DNA of 64,000 bases from Chimonanthus salicifolius (Eukaryota; Streptophyta; Magnoliopsida; Laurales; Calycanthaceae): NCBI GenBank assembly GCA_013350335.1, contig CM023540.1:33997925-34061924 (forward strand), written 5' to 3'. Below are positions 33,873-45,609 of the stretch, in pieces. Every line of letters begins with the position of its first letter. Within the stretch, counting starts at the first letter, position 1. A model generated the notes under the pieces. That model was not told the origin of the DNA. It did no database searches and saw only the letters and a list, made by a program, of their open reading frames with translations. The position numbers were made by a program, and so were the translations under genes.

Positions 33873-35276
33873 TATCTTATTCACACATTCTTTGAATAAA
33901 CTTGGTTGAAGTCTAGACTAATAAAACTACAATATTAAGCAAATGTGTTGATGACATATATTTCTTTAACGGGCCAGCGTGTCACTGAGCGACAGACGCA
34001 ATTATTGTTTTTTTCATAATTTTAAACCAAAATTTGATCAAATGACATATAAGGACCCACTGCCATGTTTAAGTATCGCATAAAAGAAAGGGCAAAACAG
34101 TAAATAGCTGAGACAACTTCCGTCACTGATCCGTTCCACCATATTATATCTAAGACTGCAAACTTTGATATAGTTAAAATTTAGACAAAAGTTATTTTTA
34201 TCAATTAAATTTAAATAAATAAAAGTGAACGGGACAATGACTATAACTTTAATGACATGGGTTGTACATTATAAATAACTTTTAGTCTTACTTGTTTTGT
34301 TGTAAGATTTTTTTTATAATGTTATTTTAATATCATAGGCTCTATCTTACTACATGTTTGCATTAAAATAACACATTTTGTTTTTAAACTAATCATATTT
34401 TTCAATTTAATTATTTATAAAATAATTATTATGTCTTTTTATTTTTGTGCATGTGGAGCTCAATTTAATCAAATCAAATGAGATTTACGTCAAATTTTAC
34501 AATAAAAATCAATTTAACTAGATCATTAAAGTCGTATTTTTTAAATAATAAAAATTAAAATAAAAGGTAAAATCGTAAACGGTACAACAATCTGTCTTGC
34601 ACCCTTTCTTTCTTACTACATGTTTGCATTAAAATCACACATTTTGTTATTAAACTAATCATATTTTTCAATTTTAATTATTTATAAAATAATTATTATG
34701 TCTTTTTATTTTTGTGCATGTGGAGCTCAATTTAATCAAATCAAATGAGATTTATGTCAAATTTTACAATAAAAATCAATTTAACTAGATCATTAAAGTC
34801 GTATTTTTTAAATAATAAAAAATAAAATAAGAGGTAAATACGTAAACGGTACAACAATCTGTCTTGCACCCTTTCTTTCTTGCTTTTTTTTTTTAGACTT
34901 GCTTAAAAATACTTACACTATTAATTAACACATGGAATTTTTAGGTTAACAAACTTAATCATATTGTTTTTAAAATTATATACGTTTCAATGATCAAATT
35001 TTGGACTAAAAAGTCATTTCTAGCAATGAAATCTAAATAGCTCAAATCAAAGGTGAGATGATTACTTATTTCAATTATTTGAATCGGACAACTATGAATA
35101 ATTTTTGGTCTAAAATATTGATTCTAAACGCTTTTTAAATCTTTATTTGATTGCTTAATATAATATAACAGTCTATTGTAAACCAAAAATTGATTTTTAA
35201 TATTCCTTTTCTTAAACTTTTTCACTTTATGTGAATCTGAAATAATGTGTGAATCTAATACTAGATTCATTTGGTT
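33873..35276. other. AT-rich spacer
   Basis: No gene is seen. Its only clear structure is the 266-bp tandem duplication at 34346-34880. Confidence 0.45.
34346..34880. repeat. 266-bp tandem duplication
   Basis: A segment starting CTTACTACATGTTTGCATT at 34346 is repeated from 34612 almost base for base, both copies ending in GTCTTGCACCCTTTCTTTCT. Only a handful of differences are visible, which implies a recent event. It has no coding content. Confidence 0.9.
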
Positions 35277-35284
35277 ATAACTTA

Positions 35285-35431
35285 CAGGGTCGGCTCTGGG
35301 CATAGACGGTGTAGGCCGCTGCCTAGGATCTCCACGTACTTAAACTCTTTAATATACCAGTCACAAAGGGTTCTGAAATCTCATTCCGCCTAGGACTTAT
35401 GAGATTTTAGAGAATCTCAGAGGCGGCCCTA
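35285..35431. mobile_element. 147-bp hAT-like MITE
   Basis: It is flanked by a perfect 8-bp repeat ATAACTTA (35277-35284 and 35432-35439). The ends are inverted: CAGGGTCGGCTCTG at the left and, in reverse, TAGGGCCGCCTCTGAG at the right. The CAGGG/TAGGG start and the 8-bp duplication are the hallmarks of hAT elements. It is non-coding. Confidence 0.75.
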
Positions 35432-36057
35432 ATAACTTATAAGTGGCAACTCGGTTCATTGCCGGATTCTCTACTTAATCTCAAGCCTGATTCAAACCTT
35501 GTATTTAGCCTTTTGATTATTAATCTTTTTAATGCTAAAGTGTCCCTTCCATCCAAATAGATAAGCAACCTTAACATATTCATTAGGTGGGTTGAGAGAG
35601 ATGTTTAAAAGTTGATTAATCAAATCCCAATTGATTACTAGTTACTCTAGTTTCTTGTTTTTTTCTCTCTTGTGATTAACTTACACTTGTTAAAATACAT
35701 CATATTTTTCATAAAAGAAGACACCTTTTCTTTTAAATTTTTTACTATCGAAATGGTGATACCTGTAAAAGATATCTTTTTCTAAACAACATGCCATAAT
35801 GTGTATAAGATTTATATTTATATGCATCAAATGATAGGATGAGATAAAAGATAGCCCAATGCCAAAGTTATATTGATAAGAATTTGTGCTTGACTCGAAT
35901 GGAATATTTATTTTCAAAACCAAAACAACATGACTTACATTAACCCTATCAATAAAAAATAAAAATAAGCCAAAACCAGTTTTAAAAATTGAAAAAGAAA
36001 AAACAAACCAGAAACCAAAAATGAGGTTAATTATTCAAAGGAAATTCATCAGTTACT

Positions 36058-38531
36058 CTAAACGAACGGAGAGGCTGAGGCTGAAGCTGGGGCTGAGGCA
36101 TCCAGCTTGCGTGGAGTTAGGATATGCTCTTGTTCAGTGCTTCTCACAACTGTGACCGGGCATCCACCATTATTCACTAGATAGTTGCTTACACTACCCA
36201 ACAATATCCTGAAAAAAATTAAAAAAAATATTATAATAATAATAGGATATATGAAAAATATAAAGATGCAACTCAAGTTGAGGGGATTGTTTGAACTCAA
36301 GTCTAATCCAGCTCAAGTTTTACCTTGTCATGGCTTTAGCCTCAATTCTAAATGTTGGAAAATGGGTATATATTTTTTTATAACATGGATATCTCCACTT
36401 CATATAGGAGGTGAGACTAATTTCATAGATACACGAAATAACCTGAAAGCCTCATGTATAACTTGTATGAGACAAGCCTGGAAATGGTCGAATTCAAAAT
36501 CCAAACCAACTAAACTATCCATACAAATACTTTAGATACACGAAATAACCTAAAAGCCTCATGGATGACTATACGAGACAAGTCTGGAAATGGTCGAATT
36601 CAAAATCCAGACCAACTGAACTGTCCATACAAATACTTAATGGAAGGATGAGCTTGACTATAATTAAATGACTTCATTTGTGGCAAAATGTGGTTTTGAG
36701 ATGACACCTCTTGATTTTGCTAAGACCTCTGCTTCCAACAACAAGTGCACTTAAAGGAATTTTATCAATAGCCTCACATAATTTCTCACGAGGATCTCCC
36801 CAGAAGATCTTCATCAATACAACAGCCTGCACAAAGATTGAGTCAATTTTATCAAGCAGATATTTCAGTCTATATAATATCTCTATCATATTCTATACTA
36901 CTAAAATATAGTCAATTTAATTTCTATATCAATATAAGAAGAACTCGAATTAAAAAAGGTACAATATAGAACAAAACATATTATAATATCAGCTGGTATA
37001 TTGACATTAGTGATTTTTTAACTCCTGCAGTGGACATTCAAATATAAAACTACATTACATTAAATTGTGTGGCAGCATTTCTGAGCAAGTCCAAGGTTTC
37101 ATCATCAGGTTTCACTCCATATTTCTTCGCAATGGGAGGGTCTGAGAAATCATTGAAGGGGATCAAAGCTGCAAAAGAAAAAAAAAAAGCAGAGTATAAC
37201 AATTACAAGAAAGAAAGAGGACTTGAGAGAAAAGTAGGAATAAATTCATGGTTTCTCTGAAAAACATCAGCCATGTATTATTTTTTCTATTTATTTGCAA
37301 CAATACATTAGTTTTATCGTTAATTAAAAGACACCATTTGATAGGTGAAAATGTGAATTTTGATTAAAGGTTTGTTAGAGTTTTTGAGGTTTATAATTTT
37401 GAATTTGAGAGAGTTCTAAACATTTTTCATATGAGTTTGGGTAAAAAAAGATGTTTTGGCAGCAGTGGAAAGTTAAAAATAGAATATTGCACAGGAAAAT
37501 TAGAAGGGAAATGTAACTCCTATTTGGTTATGATATGTGCAGTAGACACGTTGAAAATGAGTTCTGATTTGAACTTTCCCTCAAAAGAGTGATTGAAATG
37601 TTGACAATCTGCATGAACAAGAAATAACATAATACAAGGAATGAATATACATTCAAGTAAAATCTCATTTAGATGTGGTTTTTGTTTTTCAAATAAATTA
37701 ATTTTGTAAAAAATTATCTTTATATGTGATCCATTTGACAAGCACCATGAAATTTTGTGTTGGAGCTGTGAACAAGTTCCACATTGGAAGTGTTAAGGAA
37801 GATCTAAAGATTTTTTTTTAAAAACATTGGTTCACTCTACCTAATTGGCTAGTTTTTTGAAAGAAATTCAGGCTAGCTCATGTGAACTTAAGAGATCTCT
37901 AGGTGGACGAGATGACAGGCCTCGTTCGAACTTCGAAGGGGGGGGGGGGGGGGGGATCGTTGGGGCTGCAGACGAGTCCCACATTGAAAGTGTAGAGAGA
38001 GATCTAAAGATTTATAAAGGATTTTAATCACTCCACCTAATAGAGTAGTTTTTTGAGATAGATACCTAGGTCCTAAGAATCCACTAATGTGTTGGATTAA
38101 AGAATTCCATAATTTTGTCGTAAATAAATGATATATTGTCTCGTCAAGCGATAAAGTTTTTGATCTCTACCACACAGGAAATAGATCTTTATTGGATAAT
38201 ACAATAACATCTGAAACGGAAAATGAAATCATAAAAAAAAAATCTTATCACAATATCTTGTCAAAAATGAAAAAATAATAAAAGAACAAATTTCATCTTG
38301 TATAAAAATTCTTTAAAAAAATTGAAATGGTGGTGGTGGATGAGGGTGCATACGAGAACCGGTGGTTTCCCACAGCTGCATCTCTCCTTCTTCGTAGTTT
38401 CTAGAGGATTGGACATTAACCAAGATCAGATGGTCCCCACTCCTGATCAGGTTCTCTACCGCCCATATCAGAGCTTTTTTGCTGCATGCTGAGAAATCTA
38501 TGGCCACACCTACTCTTCTCTCTTCTTCCAT
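36058..38531 (-). CDS. universal stress protein (UspA family), four exons
   Basis: This is a soluble plant universal stress protein, probably nucleotide-binding and linked to stress responses. The exons are 38531-38354, 37168-37059, 36826-36708 and 36208-36058, with GT-AG borders and matching phases, giving 185 residues. The N-terminus ([20 protein letters not shown]) is the typical first strand and helix. Exon 2 gives [18 protein letters not shown], exon 3 the [13 protein letters not shown] helix and LVVGSRG, and exon 4 [12 protein letters not shown] and CPVTVVR. The ATP-binding signature G-2x-G-9x-G-S is complete at G127, G130, G140 and S141. The start is the methionine just before EEERRVG; the open frame continues upstream but those residues do not resemble the family. 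The C-terminus extends about 25 residues past the usual end and is rich in Ala and Ser. The family call is firm; the physiological role is not visible. Confidence 0.92.
36426..36640. repeat. 108-bp tandem duplication in USP intron 3
   Basis: The segment beginning AGATACACGAAATAACCT starts at 36426 and again at 36534, both followed by AAATGGTCGAATTCAAAATC and ending near ATACAAATACTT. Identity is high. It lies in the last intron of the universal stress protein gene. Confidence 0.85.
37760..38060. repeat. direct repeats bracketing a G18 tract in USP intron 1
   Basis: A segment of about 90 bp with the words TTCCACATTGGAAGTG, GATCTAAAGATTT and CACTCTACCTAATTGG (37760-37855) recurs as TCCCACATTGAAAGTG, GATCTAAAGATTT and CACTCCACCTAAT (37965-38055). 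Between them is a run of 18 G (37938-37955). This looks like part of a retroelement inserted in the intron. Confidence 0.65.
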
Positions 38532-38707
38532 CTCTGTCTCTCTCTCTAATCTACTATTTTCTTTGTTTCTTTTAATGCATGGAAAAACAAGAAGGATGAT
38601 GATAACTATTGGCGAAAATACTGTTGGTGGGATCCAGAATTCTTGAGAGAGGCTTTGACCAGGGATTTTTGGATTCATTTAACGACAATTATCATAGTTT
38701 TGTGAGT

Positions 38708-39070
38708 TAGGGCTGAAACTCAATTCGAGTCATGTCGGATTTTAATAAATCTAACTCAACTCATGTCAAAAATGATTGAACTCGATCCGATCCGACTTGA
38801 ATTACTAACTCGAGCTATTCAACCCGACTTGATCTGAATTTCTGACCCAACTCAATTTGAATGTTGTTTTATAACTTGGTGTACTCAGATCGGGTTGGTC
38901 AAGTTGCTTTTAAATTTCTCAACCTGATTTGACCCGACTCGAATTTCATGTGGGTTTATTCTTTCTCAACCCAATCCAACTCGAAATATACAAAAACATA
39001 ACCCAAACCCATTGATTTCTTGGGTCAGGTCATGCGGGATGGGTTAAAATCTGACCCAATTTCACCCCTA
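38708..39070. mobile_element. second copy of the GTCGGGTT-rich MITE family
   Basis: It starts TAGGGCTGAAACTC and ends TTTCACCCCTA, so its tips are inverted. The body is rich in CCCGACT/GGGTCGG words, like the 18101-18457 element. Length is about 363 bp. I see no clear target duplication. It lies just upstream of the universal stress protein gene (start codon at 38531), possibly in its promoter. Confidence 0.55.
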
Positions 39071-39569
39071 AAATTAAGCTATGGTTTTTAGATTACTTTA
39101 AATTAATTTTATTTTTAAGCGATTGTAGGCTATTCTACTATTTAATGTAAACTTCTATATTTGAATGTCTTAAAAAACCATTATGAGTAGATTAATCAAG
39201 TTATACTTATTAGATCCTACAAATTCTAATTGCATTAAATTATTTTTAATTCCTCAAACTTGGTGGACTATGTTTTTTAATTGGATTAATCAAGTCAATT
39301 TTTTATAATTTTCCAAATTTGATCATTTTAAATTATTTATAATTACTAAATTTATCCACGATACTATACAACCATTTAGTTTTTAAAAACTTTGAAATGA
39401 CATAATTAAATGAGAAGTTTTGGTGACTTAATTTGAATTTAACAACATGTGATTCTATGAGTCCACTAACTTTACATTTTTATCCATGTCTTTTAAGTAA
39501 TTAATAACTATTGATAGTGAGTTCGAGTGGGACGATCTCTTTAATCTTATTTGAATTATACTATTGTAC

Positions 39570-39572
<3 letters not shown>

Positions 39573-39626
<54 letters not shown>
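39573..39626. repeat. TA microsatellite
   Basis: An uninterrupted (TA)n run of about 54 bp. Confidence 0.9.
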
Positions 39627-39628
<2 letters not shown>

Positions 39629-39920
39629 ATGAGATTAATTTCTTGTATTTCATTCTTTATTTCTTTTACCGAAAAGACCAAGTACGATGACGACACTTTT
39701 TTCCTAAGAGTAATAAATATCAGGGTTTTTTTTTTCTGTTCAGCTCTCGTTCCTCTAAAGTTATACCGTCAATTCTATTATAAATTGGTATCTATAGCTT
39801 ACTTAATAGTTAATATTACTAATGTTCCGTTACTACATAAACCAAGTGTAGATCATCAGCTACGGGAGGAGGAGAAAGAAGTAATATGGTGATTTTTTTT
39901 TTAATTTTTCTTGCTAAATA

Positions 39921-40216
39921 CTCCCTCTGTTATAATTTAATTGTTTTATATGGATTTTGGGATTGTATCAAAATAGTTGTCCCCAGATATATAAATCTCG
40001 GTATCAGCCGATAAATATCTCTTTTTTTTTAAAAAAAAAAACCATCAATATCGACTGAAATATAAAGGTTTATCACCTCTGATTGTTCTATTCATATTGG
40101 AGCAGCATAAAATGTCTTGAAAATAAATGAGATCACATGAAGTGCTAGTCTTATATAGAGAGTTCCTTAAAAAAAAAAATATTTCAAATCAGACAACTAA
40201 AATGAGATGAAAATAG
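39921..40216. mobile_element. Stowaway-like MITE with an internal insertion
   Basis: The left end CTCCCTCTGTTATAATTTAA and the right end CAACTAAAATGAGATGAAAA followed by TAG are inverted, with TA at both borders (39919-39920, 40217-40218). Inside lies about 100 bp with CTCGGTATCAGCCGATA and CAATATCGACTGA words (39985-40085), which resembles the TATCGG hAT-like family and explains why this copy is longer than the other two Stowaway copies. Confidence 0.6.
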
Positions 40217-40639
40217 TAAGTTTTTTCCATTATAGATTTTTTCTTCTCATTCTTAGAATAAGTGTTCACTCATGTAATAACACAAAAGAAGAAGATTTTC
40301 TCAGAAAGTGAGATCTATTAGTTTTCTTTGAAAATGAATCGTAAGTATACTCATCCTCATTGAAGTCTCCGATTCAAAGAAATTTACTAAACATTTTCAA
40401 ACATGGCTAGGAATCTGTCTCTGGAAGTGGAAGTGATGAGCTCGATTCACAATCTACCTCAAAGGATCACTCTCCATAGAATTATTCACCATGTGTAGAG
40501 AGATTTGCACATGCCTTGAAGATTAGTTGAATGCTCTCAAGGTCTATACACCTCAATCATTAAAAAAAAAAAATCACTAATACATGCAAACTGGATCAAT
40601 TTAGAAGAAATTAGATACTGTGAAAAGAAGCTTAAGTTT

Positions 40640-41074
40640 GCAGTACTGCTTAAACGACGGCCATTAAAGTGAATTGGAATTAAGTCCAGGGATTGCGTCA
40701 ACTCGTGAGGGTTAGTTTGGCGGTTAAGAATCCATTTAAAATAAGAGAAATCTTGAGTTCCAATCACTTTCAACACAAAAGGCCACTTCCCATAATATTA
40801 TCCACGAAAGAGGGTGATTCCTTTGGTTATTCGTTGAAGAGGAGCCACCACTTGGTCACTCCCTATGCTGTGTTGGGCTATCCCTTCAGATCTGAGAAGA
40901 GCCACACCCTCAATTGTCCATAACATAGGTGTACTGTGTGAAGAAATTTGGGCAGAAGGGATGGCAATGTTGGAAAGCAATCAAGTTCCGAAATAAAGAA
41001 TTGGTGTTACTTTGGATACACAAGGTAGGAATCGTCAAAACCCTATTGAAATATTGAATGTCTAGGGTGTCGGC
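40640..41074 (-). pseudogene. DUF247 relic (C-terminal part)
   Basis: The minus-strand translation matches the intact DUF247 protein at 60834-62174 in order but across at least three frames with stops. VLTIPTLCIQSNTNSLFRNL (to about 40910) pairs with VVTIPTLWIDDSTNSLFRNL. VALLRSEGIAQHSIGSDQ and ITKGITLFRG (40905-40798) pair with VAFLRNVSIIQHGLGSD and LSKGIALDHRG. FQFTLMAVV and AVLQT (near 40640-40680) pair with LEFTVMALLLTAVQT. The N-terminal half is absent or unrecognisable. It is a dead copy. Confidence 0.8.
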
Positions 41075-42914
41075 TTCATTCCCTTTCCCTTTTACTATGA
41101 CTAGAAGTATTGGTCTCGTGACTGGTCTATGCTCCATCCATCCTCTTTGTCTCTCATTTTCTTTGATGATGATAAATCTCATGAGTAGCTTAAAAATTGG
41201 CTTATAAAGATAGAGAACTCATGTAGTTATAAACTCCAAGATTCTAAGATCTATAGATAATATGGGACATGCTAACACTCTCTTTCAGTGTTAGAGGTAA
41301 AGACACTCGATTCTCCTTCTCCACATATGACTGGAGATACAAACTTAACCAATTCATGTGATACCTCTGCTGTGATATCATGATAAAACCTATGAGTAGA
41401 ACTCATCCTTAATAACCAACTTATAAGAAAAGAGAATCCATGTGCTTATAAACCCTAAGATTCTAAAACCTAAAGGCAATTTGGAGTTTGCTAATATGCA
41501 AAATGCTGATAATTGGCATTCTAAAGAAGGATTTATTTTCAAAAATGAGGTATTTCACGTTATATAATAAATAGACATGAGTGGAGCATGTGATTAATAT
41601 ATAATACCCTGGATTTTCATAAGCTTATAAATTTATTGGATGAGTCCACTTGGATTGCAATTTTATTGAATTTGAGATTAAAAAGTTGAAATGAACATTA
41701 GATGGGCAAGAAAATGGGTCAATTACCCAGTTGAGACCCAATGGGTCATAGGTGATCTTGATTTAAAAATATTGATGAATTAGATCATCATATATAAATT
41801 ACATAATAAGAGGGGATAATTGAATTAAAATAATAAAATAAAATGGTATATATAAGTTTGAAAATAATTGGGTAAATTTAGTTAAGTTAGTTGAATTTAG
41901 ATAAGTTAGTGCATTTAATGCATTAAAGTCCACTTCATCAAGTGAGGTGACATGTGGGTGATGTGGCATTGCCATGTGGCATTCATGTCATCACATGGAA
42001 GCCAACTAAGCAAGGATGTCACGTCATCAAGTGAAGTGGAAAGTAGAATTGAGGTGGTATTCAAGTGGAGATGATACATCAAGTGACATGGCCAAAGTGG
42101 GACCCAAGTGCCATATGGTGACCACCACATGCATGGTCGACCATGGCATGGGTTGACTTGGTCAACCACTTTTGAATTTTAAATCTTGAATTAGGGTTTT
42201 GTTTAAGTTTGGAAGATGAAGGGATAATATGGAAATGCTAGGATTTCATCTAAGAAAAGATCAAGGGTGGAGATTAAAAGTTGGGGTATCTTGTTTATGT
42301 ACATTATACCTAGACACTTGGAAACCCAAGGGTCTTCACCTCAAAAGCCATGAAGCCACCATTGGGAAACCAAGAGTTTCCTTGGTTGGACCAAGCCATA
42401 ATGAGATGGAGGGAAGAGATGAGGGTTTTAATATAAAAACCCAAACCAAAGGGCACGCAAAACCCCTTGGCCGACCCCCCCTCTCTTGAGCAAGAATTTT
42501 CTCTCCACTCCTCTCCTCTCTCTCCCATCTCTACCTCCATACACTTGAAGATTTTGAAGAACAAAGAAAGGAGAAGAACTAAGGAAGAAGAGAAAGATCA
42601 AAAGAAAATAAGGAGATTGAAGAGCCAAAGAGGAGGAGTAACTCATTAAGGAAATATATGTCTAGACTTAATAAAATCAATGGGGATTAATCTAAGGAAA
42701 CCATGGGTTCCATGTTGGCTGGAATGGATGGCCAAAAATGTTATAAGGCCATGGAATTGGAAATCCATCCAAAGGATAGTTATGGGTTGAAACAAAACAA
42801 CCATAAGATTAATCCGGATCATCATGGATTCGGCCATGTGGGTCTAACATTTTAAGGGTTTTGATGAATCCTTGTTAAAAACTTGTAAGAGGGGGGAATG
42901 ATCAAACATAAGGG

Positions 42915-43510
42915 AACATAGGTTCGGCCATAATGAATGGCAGATGGATTATGAGAAGCAACCATGATGGTTCGACCATGTTGTATGGCCGAATCCTAAC
43001 CTTGGCTAGTAAGTAAGAAATATATTAAGTTAAGTATTGAAGATGGAATTCATTTTTAAACATGATTAAGGATGGATTTCAAGGAGAAAATAATCAAAGA
43101 ACAAGGTTCTGCCTCTTGCATAGCCGAACCCTATTTTTGTTATGGGGACCATTTGAGGACTAAAAGAGATACTAGATGAGGTTCGGCCATGTTGTATGGC
43201 AGAACCCCATCAAGTGATCTAAAACATGTTTGATGTATATTTTTAAGAAAAACCCATCCTCAAGGTGATATAGGATGGAAATGAGATAAAAATGAAGAAT
43301 AATGGGTTCAGCCATATTGTATGGTTGAACCCCATGGATGATTTTTATGGATCACATTGTTTAAAATGACATGAGGATTAAAAGAAAAAGGGGGTCAAAA
43401 CCAAATAATGAGGTTTGGCCATATTGTATGGCCGAACCCCATTGATTTTTTAGTGTGGAACATGAACACATTTAAAGGAAAAATGGGACAGTAGGGTTTG
43501 GCCATTTATG
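42915..43510. repeat. series of seven GGTTCGGCCAT...ATGGCCGAACC hairpin motifs
   Basis: An inverted motif of about 30 bp (GGTTCGGCCAT, then TTGT, then ATGGCCGAACCCCA) recurs with variation near 42922, 42966, 43107, 43183, 43307, 43412 and 43496, at spacings of about 45 to 140 bp. Both halves vary together in some copies (for example GGGTTCAGCCATA with TATGGTTGAACCC), so pairing is mostly kept. They lie in the presumed transcribed part of the LTR. Confidence 0.7.
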
Positions 43511-43993
43511 AGGGTCTTAAACGATTTAAAGACTATGACGAGTAAATGCGTTGAGAAATGAACATGGAACTTAGATGGAAATAGGGATGATGAAATTAAA
43601 ATGGAAAATCAAACTAAAATGTATGTTTGAATTTGATGAGGTAAAGAGGTTCGCAAAGGGATTGCGATTCGTCTCACACGACCGTTAGCGTTATCCTTGT
43701 AAGACAAAAAAGGATAGTGTATAGGACATTGATAGGATTCCTACCTCATTGAGAACACTATGGAGTATAATATGACACTTATTTTATTCAAAATATGATG
43801 AATACTTTGACTAAACAAATTGTATATGATTATGAGTTGATTTTCAATGATATGATGTATTTTAAATGAAATGGCATTCTTGCATACATTACCTTATACA
43901 TGGCATGGGAGGGAACACATATGACCAAAAAGCCAAGTTCTGAGCGATCCGAACATGACTTGGGCTTGAGATTAGCTTATATAAAGCTATATG

Positions 43994-44721
43994 TGTAACA
44001 GCCCGGCCCATAAAAAGGGCTTGGGGATCGGCCAACAAGATATTGTCCGCTTTGGGTCCACACGCGCACACGCGCGAGCCTGCACAGTTTTTTGGATTGG
44101 ACCCGGCCCAAGTCCAGGTCCAAAATGCGTTTTGTTGGTTTGAGGGAGCAAGGCTACTTATAAACCCCCTCTCAAACTTCTCAACTTCCGATGTGGGACT
44201 TTCCACAACTCCCACCCACTGCTGGGCTGTCGAATCCGACCGGCCCATTTTGCTAGCACGTCTGACAGGGCCCAATTTCACTTGGATCAGCCTATCTAGG
44301 GCCTGGCCTCTGGCTCATCGGTCAGGATATCACAATCCACCCCCCTAAAGCCCAGAGCCACCCTCGGCTCGACCCAATGAACCCAGTGGAAGCCAGAGGC
44401 CAGGCCCTAGATAGGCTGATCCAAGTGAAATTGGGCCCTGTCGGATGGGCCAGCAGAGTGGGCCGGTCAGATCCGACAGGCCAGCAGTGGGTGGGAGTTG
44501 TGGAAAGTCCCACATCGGAAGTTGAGGAGTTTGAGAGGGGGTTTATAAGTAGCCTTGCTCCCTCAAACCAACAAGACGCGTTTTGGACCTGGACTTGGGC
44601 TGGGTCCGATCCAAAAACTGTGCGGGCTCGCTCGTGTGCACTTGTGTGGACGTATGGGCCCAAAGCGGACAATATCTTGTTGGTCGATCCCCAAGCCCTT
44701 TTCATGGGCCAGGCTGTTACA
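43994..44721. mobile_element. 728-bp fold-back of two head-to-head LTR-like arms with 5-bp target duplication
   Basis: The element starts TGTAACAGCCCGGCCCA and ends GGGCCAGGCTGTTACA. It is flanked by identical ATATG (43989-43993 and 44722-44726). The left arm (to about 44313) and the right arm (from about 44391) are inverted copies. Each carries GCCCAAAGCGGACAATATC or its complement, GATGTGGGACTTTCCACAAC and CTTATAAACCCCC. A loop of about 75 bp holds CACAATCCACCCCCC. The motifs are those of a widespread plant TRIM-like LTR family (established knowledge; exact family not checked). The open frames on both strands (44043-44783) are by-products of this palindrome. Confidence 0.8.
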
Positions 44722-45609
44722 ATATGAACCGTTGAGATTTGGCTGCGTCCGGTTGATAGAAAAGTACAGCGTAATTGGGCCAAAGAGCTCTTGGGTAGTC
44801 AGTCCCGAAACCCTGCACAGAGGGAGGAGCCCACACTCCACCAGCAATCCCAGTTAACTTGTGGATGGATATACAGTGCCTGGTGGTTGCTGCATCAAAC
44901 ATTGTGGACATAATTGGCCAAGGAAACTATTGATTGATTTATGATGTGATTGGGTATGGACATTAGGTGGGATTTCATTTGGCATTGACACCCATGACAT
45001 AACACTTATATTAGCATGATTATGATATGGACATCATGTATTGTTTTATTGCTTTGAAGATGTTTTTACAAATATGTAATAAATGATGTATAAACCCTTG
45101 ATTTATGATATTCTAATATTACTCTTGTGTGTACTCTAACCCTAATTGGAATACCTACTGGGTATGTTGACTAATGCCATACTTCTACCCTATAGATGTT
45201 GGAACATGACATGCTAAGGAAAATGACGTAGGACCGGAAGAGAGCCAAGCGTAAAAGCTTAGAAGATTGAAGTTTAAATTGCTCACTTTTGATTTCAATG
45301 ATGTATTCAGAGGACTTGCATTTTGGATTATAATAATTTAGACTATTTGGGACACCTTAGAATTTATTTGCTATGGTTTGATAATCTTTAAGTTTTATTG
45401 AAATTTTATGGTGATTGGCTTTCCTTGCCTAATGATGTTAAGAAAATGAATAGCATCTTATTCATATAAAGTATTCCGCAAGCAATATGATAAGCGTGTG
45501 TAAATGTTTTAGTGGACTAGTCCACGCACACGTAATAGTGGCCAGTCAAGGGTCGGATTTTGGAAACTCAGACTTGATTCGCATCGTAATGGCCCGTCCT
45601 CTCTCACTT

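Larger units (their letters stand above)
41600..45609 (+). mobile_element. long LTR-like block (plus strand), interrupted by a fold-back insertion
   Basis: It starts TATAATACCCTGG, one base from the common LTR start TGTAATACCC. A TATA-like AATATAAAAACCC near 42429 is followed by a CT-rich leader (42480-42540). The following sequence has repeated hairpins (42915-43500) and ends near GTAATGGCCCGTCCTCTC, a word I associate with the 3' part of plant LTRs. The layout (promoter about 0.85 kb in, then a very long R/U5) is like the minus-strand LTR at 591-4009. No gag-pol is visible, and the 3' border looks truncated. The 43994-44721 element is a later insertion. Confidence 0.45.

Noticed and set aside
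44043..44783. Several 90-150 codon frames on both strands
   Set aside because: They are mirror images produced by the head-to-head LTR arms; no known protein motif.
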